Source: Bacteroidetes bacterium GWB2_32_14
GTDB taxonomy: Bacteria > Bacteroidota > Bacteroidia > Bacteroidales > UBA12077
Length of the DNA stretch: 64,000 bases
NCBI GenBank assembly: GCA_001768235.1
Contig: MENK01000029.1
Location: 43,637 to 107,636, forward strand
Direction: 5' to 3'
The notes beneath the pieces were generated by a model, which was not told the origin of the DNA, made no database searches, and saw only the letters and a list, made by a program, of their open reading frames with translations. Of the stretch, positions 9,927 to 19,736 are shown one piece after another. A program made the translations under genes and the position numbers. Positions within the stretch are counted from its first letter, which is position 1; each line of letters starts with the position of its first letter.

Positions 9927-11378
9927 ATGGAAAAAGATCAAGATAAAATATTAAACGAAGTCACTCGGAGCGAATATAAATATGGTTTTGTAACGAATAT
10001 AGAAAATGAATCCTTTGCAAAAGGATTAAGCGAAGATGTAGTTCGTTTAATATCGCAAAAAAAGAACGAACCTGAATTTATGCTTGAATTTCGTTTAAAA
10101 GCATTTAGATATTGGCAAAAGATGAAAATGCCAAAATGGGCTCATCTTCAGATACCTGAAATAAACTACCAGGATATAATATATTATTCAGCTCCTAAAC
10201 AAAAAGCATCGGGGCCAAAAAGTATTGATGATATTGATCCGGAATTAAAAGCAACTTTTGATAAATTAGGTATTTCATTAGATGAGCAAAAAAGATTATC
10301 CGGAGTTGCAGTTGATGCTGTAATAGATAGTATTTCAGTAAAAACTACTTTTAAAGAAACACTTGCTGAATTAGGAATTATTTTTTGTTCATTTAGCGAA
10401 GCTGTACAAGAACATCCCGATTTAGTTAAAAAATATATGGGTTCTGTAGTTCCTTATACCGATAATTTTTTTGCCGCATTAAATTCTGCCGTATTTAGTG
10501 ATGGTTCGTTTTGTTATATTCCAAAAGGGGTTCGATGCCCGATGGAACTATCCACCTATTTCAGAATAAATGCAGCGAATACTGGTCAGTTCGAACGAAC
10601 ATTAATTGTTGCAGAAGATGATGCTTCTGTAAGCTATCTCGAAGGTTGTACTGCCCCCATGCGCGATGAAAACCAGTTACATGCAGCAATTGTAGAGATA
10701 ATAGCAAATAACAATGCCTATGTAAAATATTCTACTGTTCAAAACTGGTATCCCGGCGATAAAAATGGAAAAGGGGGTATTTATAATTTTGTAACAAAAC
10801 GGGGAAAATGTGCAGGTGAAAATTCCAAAATATCATGGACTCAGGTAGAAACTGGTTCTGCGGTTACCTGGAAGTATCCAAGTTGCATTCTTTTAGGTGA
10901 TAATTCTGTTGGTGAGTTTTATTCGGTTGCTGTTACCAATAATTATCAACAAGCCGACACAGGTACAAAAATGATACATATTGGCAAAAATACGAAAAGC
11001 ACAATCGTATCCAAAGGTATTTCGGCAGGATTTAGCAATAATAGCTACAGGGGATTGGTTAAAGTAACTAAAAACGCTATAAATTCCCGAAACTTTTCAC
11101 AATGCGACAGCTTACTCCTGGGCGATAAATGTGGTGCGCATACATTCCCATATATTGAAGTGGATAATAAAGACTCAATTGTTGAACACGAAGCAACAAC
11201 TTCCAAAATTGGTGAAGACCAGATTTTTTATTGCAATCAACGCGGAATAAAAACAGAAGATGCTATAGGTTTAATTGTAAATGGGTATGCAAAAGAAGTT
11301 TTAAATAAACTCCCGATGGAATTTGCTGTTGAAGCTCAAAAGTTACTTCAAATTAGCCTTGAAGGGAGTGTTGGATAA
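9927..11378 (+). CDS. sufB: Fe-S cluster assembly protein SufB
   Basis: 483 residues from the ATG at 9927; an upstream in-frame TTG at 9909 is less likely because homologues begin near [13 protein letters not shown]. SufB is the scaffold of the SufBC2D complex on which iron-sulfur clusters are built. Family motifs include [36 protein letters not shown] and [14 protein letters not shown]. First gene of sufBCDS; a TATATTTG at 9853-9860 upstream is a possible -7 box. Confidence 0.97.
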   Translation: MEKDQDKILNEVTRSEYKYGFVTNIENESFAKGLSEDVVRLISQKKNEPEFMLEFRLKAFRYWQKMKMPKWAHLQIPEINYQDIIYYSAPKQKASGPKSIDDIDPELKATFDKLGISLDEQKRLSGVAVDAVIDSISVKTTFKETLAELGIIFCSFSEAVQEHPDLVKKYMGSVVPYTDNFFAALNSAVFSDGSFCYIPKGVRCPMELSTYFRINAANTGQFERTLIVAEDDASVSYLEGCTAPMRDENQLHAAIVEIIANNNAYVKYSTVQNWYPGDKNGKGGIYNFVTKRGKCAGENSKISWTQVETGSAVTWKYPSCILLGDNSVGEFYSVAVTNNYQQADTGTKMIHIGKNTKSTIVSKGISAGFSNNSYRGLVKVTKNAINSRNFSQCDSLLLGDKCGAHTFPYIEVDNKDSIVEHEATTSKIGEDQIFYCNQRGIKTEDAIGLIVNGYAKEVLNKLPMEFAVEAQKLLQISLEGSVG

Positions 11379-11430
11379 AGATAAATTATAAATCTTGAAA
11401 AGATAATTAGAAATAAATACATATAGAATC

Positions 11431-12183
11431 ATGTTAAGTATAAAAAATTTACATGCAAATATAGAAAGTAAAGAGATTTTAAAAGGAATAAACCTTGAAG
11501 TAAAGGCTGGCGAAGTACATGCTATTATGGGGCCAAATGGTTCCGGAAAAAGTACGTTGGCTTCTGTTCTTGCCGGGAGAGAATTATTTACAGTTACCGA
11601 AGGAAAAGTTACTTATCAGGGCAAAGATCTTTTTGAACTTTCTCCAGAAGAACGGGCCAGCGAAGGGATATTTTTAGGATTCCAATACCCTATTGAAATA
11701 CCGGGTGTTAGTATGGTTAATTTTATGAAAACGGCTGTTAACGAACAGCGTAAGCATAGAGGTCTTGAACCTTTATCTTCGTCAGACTTTTTAAAACTCA
11801 TGCGCGAAAAGAAAGAACTGGTTGAGTTAGATTCAAACCTTACCAATAGGTCTGTTAACGAGGGGTTTTCAGGAGGCGAGAAAAAAAGAAACGAAATATT
11901 TCAAATGGCAATGCTGGAACCTAAATTAGCAATTCTCGACGAAACAGATTCCGGACTCGATATTGATGCTTTACGAATAGTTGCTAATGGCGTAAATAAG
12001 TTAAAATCACCTTACAACGCCAGTATTGTAATTACTCATTACCAAAGATTACTCGATTATATTGTTCCTGATTTTGTCCATGTACTTTATGATGGTAAGA
12101 TTATTCGTTCCGGAGGTAAAGAATTGGCATTTGAGCTCGAAGAAAAAGGATACGACTGGTTAAAAAAAGGTATTGTTGTTTAA
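11431..12183 (+). CDS. sufC: Fe-S cluster assembly ATPase SufC
   Basis: 250 residues. This is the ABC-type ATPase that drives shape changes in the SufBC2D scaffold. Walker A is GPNGSGKSTLASVL, the signature is FSGGEKKRNEIFQ, and Walker B is LAILDETDSGLDIDALR with the SufC-typical DETDSGLD. It has no membrane segments. It lies 52 bases after sufB and 39 bases before sufD, in one operon. Confidence 0.98.
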   Translation: MLSIKNLHANIESKEILKGINLEVKAGEVHAIMGPNGSGKSTLASVLAGRELFTVTEGKVTYQGKDLFELSPEERASEGIFLGFQYPIEIPGVSMVNFMKTAVNEQRKHRGLEPLSSSDFLKLMREKKELVELDSNLTNRSVNEGFSGGEKKRNEIFQMAMLEPKLAILDETDSGLDIDALRIVANGVNKLKSPYNASIVITHYQRLLDYIVPDFVHVLYDGKIIRSGGKELAFELEEKGYDWLKKGIVV

Positions 12184-12222
12184 CAGCTTAAACATTGTTC
12201 CCGGAATTTAAAAAACAAATTC

Positions 12223-13596
12223 ATGAGTTCAGAAATTATACATAGTGAAATCAAAAATAAACTTCTCGATTTGTATCAGAATAACCACGAAGTTCTAAAA
12301 AATGGTTCCCCTGATTACATAAATAAAATTAGAGAAAAAGCAATTGAAAGGTTTAGAGAATTGGGATTGCCCGATAAAAAGAATGAAAATTATAAATATA
12401 CCGACCTGAAAAAGGAATTTGATAATGGGTATAAAACCTATTTATCACCTAAAAATATCAAGTTCGATATGAAAGAAATTTTCAGTTGCGATGTTCCTGA
12501 TTTGAATACTAAAGTTATTTTATTGCTCAACGGATGGTACTATGATCGTGAAAATCTTCTGACTGAGCTCCCGGGTGGAGCCATAATAGGGAGTTTTCAA
12601 AAAGCATCAGAAATTTATCCCGAATTGGTAAAAAAACACTTTGCTCAATATGCTGATATTGAAAATGAAGGTTCTGTCGCATTAAATACAGCTTTTGTTA
12701 AAGATGGTATTTTTTTATTTGTACCAAAAGGTGTAATAATTGAAAAACCGATTCAAATTATTAATGTTTTAATGGATGAAGAAGAAGGTTTTACTCAACA
12801 CCGGAATCTTTATATTCTTGAAGAAAACAGCCAGGCTTCCATTGTGGTTTGCGATCATACATTATCTGCATCTAATTTTTTAACGAACTCTGTTGCAGAA
12901 TTTTATGTTGGACAAAATGCACACCTTGATTACTCGAGAATACAGAATGAACACAATGGCTCGAAACAAATATCTCATTTATTTTTTCATCAGGAGAGAG
13001 ATAGCAACGTAACAGCAAATACCATATCGCTTCATGGAGGACTAATCCGAAATAATATTTCTGTTCATTTAGATGGGGAAGGTTGCGAAAACAATACCTA
13101 TGGCTTATATTTAACAGATAAGGGTCAGCACATTGATAACCATGTTTTTATTGATCATGCAAAACCACATTGTATAAGCAACCAGCTTTTTAAAGGAGTG
13201 CTTGACGACTTTGCAACAGGGGCTTTTAATGGGAAAATATTGGTACGCAGAGATGCACAAAAAACTCAGGCCTACCAGGCTAATAATAATATTTTACTGA
13301 CTGATGATGCGGATATTAAAACCCGTCCCCAGCTTGAAATATATGCTGATGATGTAAAATGCAGCCATGGCGCTACGGTTGGCCAGCTCGACGAAAATGC
13401 CCTATTTTATATGCGTGCCCGCGGAATCAATAAAAAAGAAGCAAAACTATTGCTCATGTATGCTTTTGCTCACGAAATAATTCAAAAAATTAAAGTCCCT
13501 GCTTTAAAAGATCGTATTACTGATTTAGTCGAGAAACGACTTCGTGGTGAATTATCGCGATGTAATTTCTGCCAGATGCATTGTTGTAACTCTTAA
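12223..13596 (+). CDS. sufD: Fe-S cluster assembly protein SufD
   Basis: 457 residues. SufD is the second scaffold subunit, paralogous to SufB, and is linked to iron entry into the complex. The beta-helical core contains LYILEENSQASIVVCDHT, and the C-terminal part has KCSHGATVGQLDENALFYMRARG, a SufB/D family signature. The protein ends in a cysteine-rich tail, SRCNFCQMHCCNS, with C-x2-C-x3-CC spacing. sufS follows 12 bases later. Confidence 0.96.
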   Translation: MSSEIIHSEIKNKLLDLYQNNHEVLKNGSPDYINKIREKAIERFRELGLPDKKNENYKYTDLKKEFDNGYKTYLSPKNIKFDMKEIFSCDVPDLNTKVILLLNGWYYDRENLLTELPGGAIIGSFQKASEIYPELVKKHFAQYADIENEGSVALNTAFVKDGIFLFVPKGVIIEKPIQIINVLMDEEEGFTQHRNLYILEENSQASIVVCDHTLSASNFLTNSVAEFYVGQNAHLDYSRIQNEHNGSKQISHLFFHQERDSNVTANTISLHGGLIRNNISVHLDGEGCENNTYGLYLTDKGQHIDNHVFIDHAKPHCISNQLFKGVLDDFATGAFNGKILVRRDAQKTQAYQANNNILLTDDADIKTRPQLEIYADDVKCSHGATVGQLDENALFYMRARGINKKEAKLLLMYAFAHEIIQKIKVPALKDRITDLVEKRLRGELSRCNFCQMHCCNS

Positions 13597-13608
13597 AATA
13601 ATAATCAA

Positions 13609-14829
13609 TTGAGCTTAAATATTCATAAAATAAGAAATGATTTTCCAATATTAAATCAAGAGATTTATGGCAAACCTCTTGTATATTTTGATAATGGAGC
13701 AACAACCCAAAAACCCCGGATAGTAATTGACGAAGAATTAAAAATTTATTTACACGAGAATAGTAATATTCATCGGGGAGTACATTATCTGAGTGAACAA
13801 CTTACACAACGATTTGAAGATGCCCGCAAAGTTGTTCAGAATTTTATTCAGGCAAAAAGTGAACACGAGATACTATTTACAAGCGGAACAACTCAATCGA
13901 TAAATACTGTTGCTTATTCGTTTGGTGAACGTTTTGTTTTTGAAGACGATGAAATCATTATATCAAGCCTTGAACATCATTCAAATATTGTTCCCTGGCA
14001 GCTGCTTTGTGAACGAAAGAAAGCAAAACTCAAAATTATTCCGGTTAACGATGAAGGTGAATTGTTAATTGATGAATTGCAAAAATTAATCTCTCCAAAA
14101 ACAAAGATTATTTCAGTTACACAGGTTTCTAACGCATTGGGTTCCGTGATTGATGTAAAAAAAATTATTGAAATAGCACATAATCACAACATCCCTGTAT
14201 TAATTGATGGCGCACAAAGTATTCAGCATGGCAGGGTTGATGTTCAGGATTTAGATTGTGATTTTTTTGTTTTCTCAGGGCACAAACTCTACGGGCCAAC
14301 AGGTATAGGTGTTCTTTATGGCAAAGAAAAATGGCTGAATAAAATGCCTCCTTTTTTATCGGGGGGAGAGATGATTAAAAAAGTTACTTTTGATAAAACA
14401 ACCTTTAATGAGTTGCCTTTTAAATTCGAAGCAGGAACACCAAATTATGTTGGTGCAATTGGTTTGGCAAAAGCAATTGAATATATTCAATCTACAGGTA
14501 TTGAAGAGATATCTGCTTACGAAAAAGAACTATTAACTTATGCAACTGAAAAACTTAACTCGATTAAAGGGTTAAAGATTATAGGAACATCAGGAAAAAA
14601 GGTTAGTTTAATATCGTTTATACTTGAAAATATTCATCATTACGATGCGGGAATGATAATTGACAAAATGGGAATAGCAGTACGAACCGGTCACCACTGT
14701 GCCGAACCCGTTATGCAGCGATTTGGTATTGAAGGAACAATTAGAGCATCATTTTCGTTTTACAATACAAAAGAAGAAATTGATAAATTGTACTATGCTT
14801 TATTGACTGTAAAACAAATGTTTGGGTAA
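13609..14829 (+). CDS. sufS: Cysteine desulfurase SufS
   Basis: 406 residues. This PLP enzyme takes sulfur from cysteine as a persulfide for cluster assembly. It shows KPLVYFDNGATTQKP, the PLP Lys in FVFSGHKLYGPTG, and the catalytic Cys in VRTGHHCAEPVM. The start codon appears to be TTG (13609-13611): homologues begin MxLNIxKIRxDFPIL and there is no in-frame ATG near. 164 non-coding bases separate it from sufE. Confidence 0.96.
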   Translation: MSLNIHKIRNDFPILNQEIYGKPLVYFDNGATTQKPRIVIDEELKIYLHENSNIHRGVHYLSEQLTQRFEDARKVVQNFIQAKSEHEILFTSGTTQSINTVAYSFGERFVFEDDEIIISSLEHHSNIVPWQLLCERKKAKLKIIPVNDEGELLIDELQKLISPKTKIISVTQVSNALGSVIDVKKIIEIAHNHNIPVLIDGAQSIQHGRVDVQDLDCDFFVFSGHKLYGPTGIGVLYGKEKWLNKMPPFLSGGEMIKKVTFDKTTFNELPFKFEAGTPNYVGAIGLAKAIEYIQSTGIEEISAYEKELLTYATEKLNSIKGLKIIGTSGKKVSLISFILENIHHYDAGMIIDKMGIAVRTGHHCAEPVMQRFGIEGTIRASFSFYNTKEEIDKLYYALLTVKQMFG

Positions 14830-14830
14830 A

Positions 14831-14960
14831 AAATGCCTAAAGTGAACTAACTTGTATGCTGCAAAAAGGAAAGAGCTTAAATTTAGACACTACAGCTAAT
14901 ACTTTTTTTAGACAATTAAAATAATTATAACATTTGATGCATTTTTATTTTTAGGCATTT
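14831..14960. repeat. 11-base inverted repeat bracketing the sufS-sufE gap
   Basis: AAATGCCTAAA at 14831-14841 is the exact reverse complement of TTTAGGCATTT at 14950-14960. A further partial copy (TAGGCACTT) lies at 14971-14979, close to the sufE ATG. The enclosed ~108 bases hold no gene. It could be a remnant of a small element or an operator pair; no function is assigned. Confidence 0.4.
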
Positions 14961-14993
14961 GTAAGTATTTTAGGCACTTAAAATTTATTTTCT

Positions 14994-15416
14994 ATGGATA
15001 TCAATGCAAAACAAAACGAAATAATTGAAGAGTTTTCGATTTTTGACGATTGGATGGATAAGTACAATTACCTGATCGAGTTAAGCAGGGAATTGCCACC
15101 CATAGATCCAAAATTTAAAACCAATCAATACCTGATTGAAGGGTGCCAGTCGAAAGTGTGGCTGAATGCCGAGTATGAAAATGGGATTATTAAATTTTCT
15201 GCCGATAGCGATGCAATTATTACAAAGGGAATTATTGCACTATTAATTCGGGTTTTAAATAATCAGAAACCTGAAGATGTAATGAATACCAACTTGTTTT
15301 TTATTGATAAAATAGGATTGCAGCAAAATCTTTCACCTACACGTTCAAATGGTTTATTGGCTATGGTTAAGCAAATGAAATTGTTTGCCATGGCTTTTCA
15401 TGCAAAAAATAAATAA
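14994..15416 (+). CDS. sufE: Cysteine desulfuration protein SufE
   Basis: 140 residues. SufE accepts the persulfide from SufS and passes it to the SufBCD scaffold. The acceptor cysteine is in LIEGCQSKVWL, and the N-terminal FDDWMDKYNYLIELSRELP is typical. It is split from sufS by 164 bases with an inverted repeat and may have its own promoter. 17 bases to the next gene. Confidence 0.96.
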   Translation: MDINAKQNEIIEEFSIFDDWMDKYNYLIELSRELPPIDPKFKTNQYLIEGCQSKVWLNAEYENGIIKFSADSDAIITKGIIALLIRVLNNQKPEDVMNTNLFFIDKIGLQQNLSPTRSNGLLAMVKQMKLFAMAFHAKNK

Positions 15417-15433
15417 TATAATTATTTCGAACA

Positions 15434-15754
15434 ATGGAACAGGAAAATTTTTTAGAACTCGAAGCCGAAATAGTCAGGGTTATTAAAACGATTCACGATC
15501 CCGAAATACCTGTAAATATTTATGATTTGGGATTGATATATGCTATAGATGTTGATGACGAAAAGAATGTGGAAATAAAAATGACACTTACAGCTCCCAA
15601 TTGCCCAATGGCCGATGACTTATTAAACGAAGTTTATCAAAAGACAAATGCAATTCAAGGGGTAAAATCAGCAAAAATAAATCTTGTTTTTGATCCTCCC
15701 TGGGATCGCAGTATGATGAGCGAAGAGGCTATGCTCGATTTGGGATTACTATAA
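15434..15754 (+). CDS. SUF system-associated DUF59 (MIP18/PaaD-like) protein, SufT-like
   Basis: 106 residues. DUF59 proteins of this kind help in maturation or delivery of iron-sulfur clusters. The family core is visible: VIKTIHDPEIPVNIYDLGLI, then MTLTAPNCPMADDL with the conserved Cys, and VFDPPWDRSMMSEEA. Position directly after sufE supports a SUF role. The exact step is not known from sequence. Confidence 0.92.
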   Translation: MEQENFLELEAEIVRVIKTIHDPEIPVNIYDLGLIYAIDVDDEKNVEIKMTLTAPNCPMADDLLNEVYQKTNAIQGVKSAKINLVFDPPWDRSMMSEEAMLDLGLL

Positions 15755-15909
15755 AAGATTTTGAAATCACGTGAATTTTTCGCCCCTGATTAACATTTTT
15801 TAGAGCTGCTTTTAAGAATATACATTCATTTTATTTTTATATTGCACAATATTTGATGTTAATCTTTCCCGGAAAACATCAACGAATTAACCGCAACGAA
15901 AATCTGAAT

Positions 15910-18900
15910 ATGAAACGATTTCTTTTGATTTGCACAATCATTCTTATAAGCGGGCAATTTGTACGAGCCCAGTTTGGCCAGAATAAAGTAATGTACGACC
16001 GTTTTGACTTTGATATTTACAAAACACCTCATTTCGAGATTTATAATTATTTAGAAGGTGATACAGCAATTTATAACCTTGGGCAATTATCGGAACGGTG
16101 GTATTTAAGGCACAAAGCGATTTATGGTGATACTTTAGATAAAAGCCCGATAATACTGTATAATAATACAACTGATTTTAAGCAAACAACAGTAATTTCA
16201 GGACTAATTGGTGTTGGAACCGGGGGTGTTACCGAAGGTTTAAGAAGCAGGGTGGTAATCCCCGTGATGGCATCAAACAAAGAAACCGATCACGTTTTAG
16301 GCCACGAGATGGTGCATGTTTTTCAGTACAATACAGTTCGCAATAACGACAGCCTTTCCTTTCAATCACTCAACAATACACCTCTTTGGTTTATTGAAGG
16401 TACAGCTGAATTTTTATCTATTGGACCAAAGGATAATAGAACGGCAATGTGGATGCGTGACGCTGTTATTCATAACGATGTACCTACATTAAAAGATATG
16501 ACAAGAAATATGTACAAATATTTCCCCTATCGTTATGGGCACGCTTTTATGTCTTATATTTCAGGTGTTTGGGGCGACGATATTATTCAACCCTACTTTT
16601 TTTCTACTCTCAAATATGGAATGGAGTTTTCCACAAAAATGTTTTTTCATATCGATACGGATAGCCTTTCAACACTTTGGCAGAATGCTGTTAAATCACA
16701 ATATTCAGGTTTTTTTTCTGATACTATAGCTCCCGTTGGAGAACTTATGTATAATGATAAAAATGCAGGCGAAATAAACCTTTCACCTGTTTTAAGTCCC
16801 GATGGGAAAAATGTAATTTTCCTGTCAAATAAAGATGTTATTAATATTGATATTTTATTAGCAGAAACTCAAACTAAAAAGATTATAACCAAATTAACTT
16901 CAACAGTTAAAAAAACCCATATCGATGATTTTAATTATATTGAAGATGCCGGGTCGTGGTCGCCCGATGGGAAAAAATACGTGTTTGCAACATTTGTTGA
17001 GGGAACAAACGAACTTCTGATAGTAAATATTGACAATAAAAGAATAAATACCGAAAAAGAAATCAGGATAAAGGGGATTGATTATATAAGTAACCCGGAA
17101 TGGTCGCCCGATGGAAAATCAATACTTTTCAACGGGTTGGTAAATGGTAAAAGTGATTTGTATTTGTATAATCTTGAAAACGATAAAACAAAAAGGCTTA
17201 CCAACGATTATTATTCCGATTTACAACCGTCGTGGTCGTCTGATGGTACAGAAATAGCTTTTATCTCTGATCGTGGCAATGATACAGATTTAAAGAAACA
17301 GGTATATGGAACATACCACCTGTGTATTTATAAAATGAATTCAGGGCAGGTTATCGTTTACGATTTTTTGCCTGGTGCAGACATATACAGCCCGCAGTAT
17401 TCGCCAAGTGATTCATCACTGTATTTTCTCTCTAATGCCGATGGTTTTCGAAATTTATACAGGTATCATTTACATACAGGAGAGATTTTTAAATTAACAA
17501 AATTTGCAACAGGAATAACAGGAATAACAGATTTAGCCCCCGCTTATAGTGTTTCCCGCGAGTCCGGACAAGTTGTTTATACATTATATTCAGATGATAA
17601 ATACCTGATTTACAAAGCAAATCCATCCGATTTTTTAAATATTCCGGTTAATCCGAATCGAACTAATTTTGATGCAGAGTATTTACCCCCCGGCAAAAAC
17701 AGGATTGCAAATATTGTTGAAAATAATTTAAATGTTCATCCGTCTCAACCAAAAGATTCATTTGAAACAAATGCATATAATTCCAAATTTGAACTCGAAT
17801 ATATTGGTTCGTCGGGTGTTGGAGTAGGTTATAGTTCTTACGGTACTATAGCATCGGGTGGTGTTAGTGCTCTGTTTAGCGATATGATGAAATACCATCA
17901 GATTTATGCCATGTTGCAGATTAATGGCGAAGTTTACGATTTTGGAGGACAACTGGCCTATTTAAATATGAAAAACAGGTTGTTCTGGGGCGCATCTTTT
18001 TATCATTATCCTTACCGATATATGTATTGGGAAACCAGCAAAACGATTGATGAAAACTATTGGGCACAGGTTTATAAGCTGGTTCGTGTTTTTGAAGAAA
18101 ATCTTTCTGTTTTTTCACAATACCCTATATCCACAAAACTTCGATTAGAGGGTGGTATCAACTGGAGCCATTATAGTTTCAGGATTGATAGTGTTAATTA
18201 TTATTACCAGGGCTATTATCCATTTGCATCAAATAAAACAAATGTTGATGCTCCCGATGGATATAATATTAGTAGTGCGTATGTAGCGTTTGTTGGTGAT
18301 GATTCAAACTTTGGACTAACATCTCCGATGGATGGTTACCGTTTCAGGTTTCAGATTGGGCAAATGATGGATGCTTTAACTCTTACAAATTTGTCATTAG
18401 ATTTTAGAAAGTATTATTATTTAAAACCTTTTGGTTTTGCATTTAAGGCAATGCATTATGGAAGATACGGCCAGACAGGAAATAGCAACTTGTTATACCC
18501 GATATTTTTAGGTAACGATTATCTTGTACGCGGGTATAATTTTGATGCTTTTTATAAATCATACGAATCAGAAATTGATGATATCCTGGATATTAATACC
18601 CTGACAGGGAGTAAAATAGCAGTTATGAATGCAGAGATAAGATACCCGTTTACAGGGCCAAAACGTTTTGCATTAATAAAATCAGGAATATTCTTTACCG
18701 ATATCGTCTTATTTTTAGATGGAGGCGTTTCGTGGGATAAAGACAGGCTCCCCTGGCTCGAAAGTAGCGATGTTCGTTATTTCTGGAATCCGAATCCAAA
18801 CTATCATACTCCTGTTTATAGTGCCGGGGCATCGTTGCGAATAAACCTTTTTGGGTACATGGTTTTAGAACCATATATTGCCAAACCATTTCAACTTGAA

Positions 18901-18948
18901 AATGTTCCATTTACAACAGGCTTTATTATTAGTGGTGGAGGGTTTTAA
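15910..18948 (+). CDS. Secreted outer-membrane protein: HExxH metallopeptidase-like domain, PD40/TolB-like propeller, C-terminal beta-barrel
   Basis: 1012 residues from the ATG at 15910, where a good signal peptide begins (MKRFLLICTIILISGQFVRA). An upstream TTG/ATG pair (15853/15856) is less likely. Around residue 131 there is HEMVH, a zinc HExxH motif, followed by WFIEGTAEFLS, which supplies a third ligand in peptidase-MA-like proteins. The middle (~280-590) has repeated PD40 blades such as WSPDGKKYVFA, WSPDGKSILFNG and WSSDGTEIAFISDRG. The last ~350 residues alternate aromatic and polar beta strands and end in Phe, as outer-membrane barrels of the BamA/surface-antigen type do. No T9SS tail. 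A surface-anchored protease or envelope chaperone is an inference; the substrate is unknown. Confidence 0.8.
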   Translation: MKRFLLICTIILISGQFVRAQFGQNKVMYDRFDFDIYKTPHFEIYNYLEGDTAIYNLGQLSERWYLRHKAIYGDTLDKSPIILYNNTTDFKQTTVISGLIGVGTGGVTEGLRSRVVIPVMASNKETDHVLGHEMVHVFQYNTVRNNDSLSFQSLNNTPLWFIEGTAEFLSIGPKDNRTAMWMRDAVIHNDVPTLKDMTRNMYKYFPYRYGHAFMSYISGVWGDDIIQPYFFSTLKYGMEFSTKMFFHIDTDSLSTLWQNAVKSQYSGFFSDTIAPVGELMYNDKNAGEINLSPVLSPDGKNVIFLSNKDVINIDILLAETQTKKIITKLTSTVKKTHIDDFNYIEDAGSWSPDGKKYVFATFVEGTNELLIVNIDNKRINTEKEIRIKGIDYISNPEWSPDGKSILFNGLVNGKSDLYLYNLENDKTKRLTNDYYSDLQPSWSSDGTEIAFISDRGNDTDLKKQVYGTYHLCIYKMNSGQVIVYDFLPGADIYSPQYSPSDSSLYFLSNADGFRNLYRYHLHTGEIFKLTKFATGITGITDLAPAYSVSRESGQVVYTLYSDDKYLIYKANPSDFLNIPVNPNRTNFDAEYLPPGKNRIANIVENNLNVHPSQPKDSFETNAYNSKFELEYIGSSGVGVGYSSYGTIASGGVSALFSDMMKYHQIYAMLQINGEVYDFGGQLAYLNMKNRLFWGASFYHYPYRYMYWETSKTIDENYWAQVYKLVRVFEENLSVFSQYPISTKLRLEGGINWSHYSFRIDSVNYYYQGYYPFASNKTNVDAPDGYNISSAYVAFVGDDSNFGLTSPMDGYRFRFQIGQMMDALTLTNLSLDFRKYYYLKPFGFAFKAMHYGRYGQTGNSNLLYPIFLGNDYLVRGYNFDAFYKSYESEIDDILDINTLTGSKIAVMNAEIRYPFTGPKRFALIKSGIFFTDIVLFLDGGVSWDKDRLPWLESSDVRYFWNPNPNYHTPVYSAGASLRINLFGYMVLEPYIAKPFQLENVPFTTGFIISGGGF

Positions 18949-18982
18949 TAAAAAAAAATAAAAAAGAGTAAAATTATTGAAT

Positions 18983-19735
18983 ATGAATTATGTAGGTATT
19001 ATTCCGGCACGTTATGCATCAACCCGTTTCCCGGGTAAACCACTAGCCGATATTAACGGGAAAACAATGATTCAGCGTGTGTATGAGCAGGCAAGAAAAG
19101 CACTCGATCATGTTTATGTTGCTACTGATGATTCCCGTATTTATGAGCATGTAAAAGCATTTGGAGGGAATGCTGTTTTAACATCAGGCAAACACCAGAG
19201 CGGAACCGATAGATTAGCTGAAGCCATCGATCTTATTCATAAAAATAATTCTGAACGGTTCGATGTTGTTATTAATATTCAGGGAGATGAACCATTTATT
19301 AAACCAGAACAAATCCATGAAATAAAATCATGTTTTGAAAATCCTTTGACTAAAATTGCCAGCCTGGTTAAAAAAATTGAGAATAACGAAGATGTTTTTG
19401 ATATAAACAAACCCAAAGTTATTTTCAATAAAAAAATGCAGGCGATATACTTCAGCCGTTCACCAATTCCTTTTGTCAGAAATTCGGAAAAAGAAAGCTG
19501 GCATTTAAAACACAGTTTTTACAAACATGTTGGCATGTATGCATATAAGGTTAAAACATTGCAGGAATTAACCGAATTGGAGCAATCGCCGTTGGAGTTA
19601 GCCGAATCATTAGAACAAAACCGATGGATTGAAAACGGGTATGCAATATATTTGGCTATTACAAAATTCGAAAGTTTCGGTATTGATACTCCCGAAGATT
19701 TAAAAAATGCAATAAAAAAGAGTTCAGTAAAATAA
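18983..19735 (+). CDS. kdsB: 3-deoxy-manno-octulosonate cytidylyltransferase (CMP-Kdo synthetase)
   Basis: 250 residues from the ATG at 18983. It activates Kdo with CTP for addition to lipid A. Nucleotidyltransferase motifs: GIIPARYASTRFPGKPLADI at the N-terminus, TSGKHQSGTDRLAEA, NIQGDEPFIKPEQ and FYKHVGMYAYK. The stop codon lies one base from the stop codon of the convergent trpS. The lipid A genes at the left edge serve the same pathway. Confidence 0.97.
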   Translation: MNYVGIIPARYASTRFPGKPLADINGKTMIQRVYEQARKALDHVYVATDDSRIYEHVKAFGGNAVLTSGKHQSGTDRLAEAIDLIHKNNSERFDVVINIQGDEPFIKPEQIHEIKSCFENPLTKIASLVKKIENNEDVFDINKPKVIFNKKMQAIYFSRSPIPFVRNSEKESWHLKHSFYKHVGMYAYKVKTLQELTELEQSPLELAESLEQNRWIENGYAIYLAITKFESFGIDTPEDLKNAIKKSSVK

Positions 19736-19736
19736 T

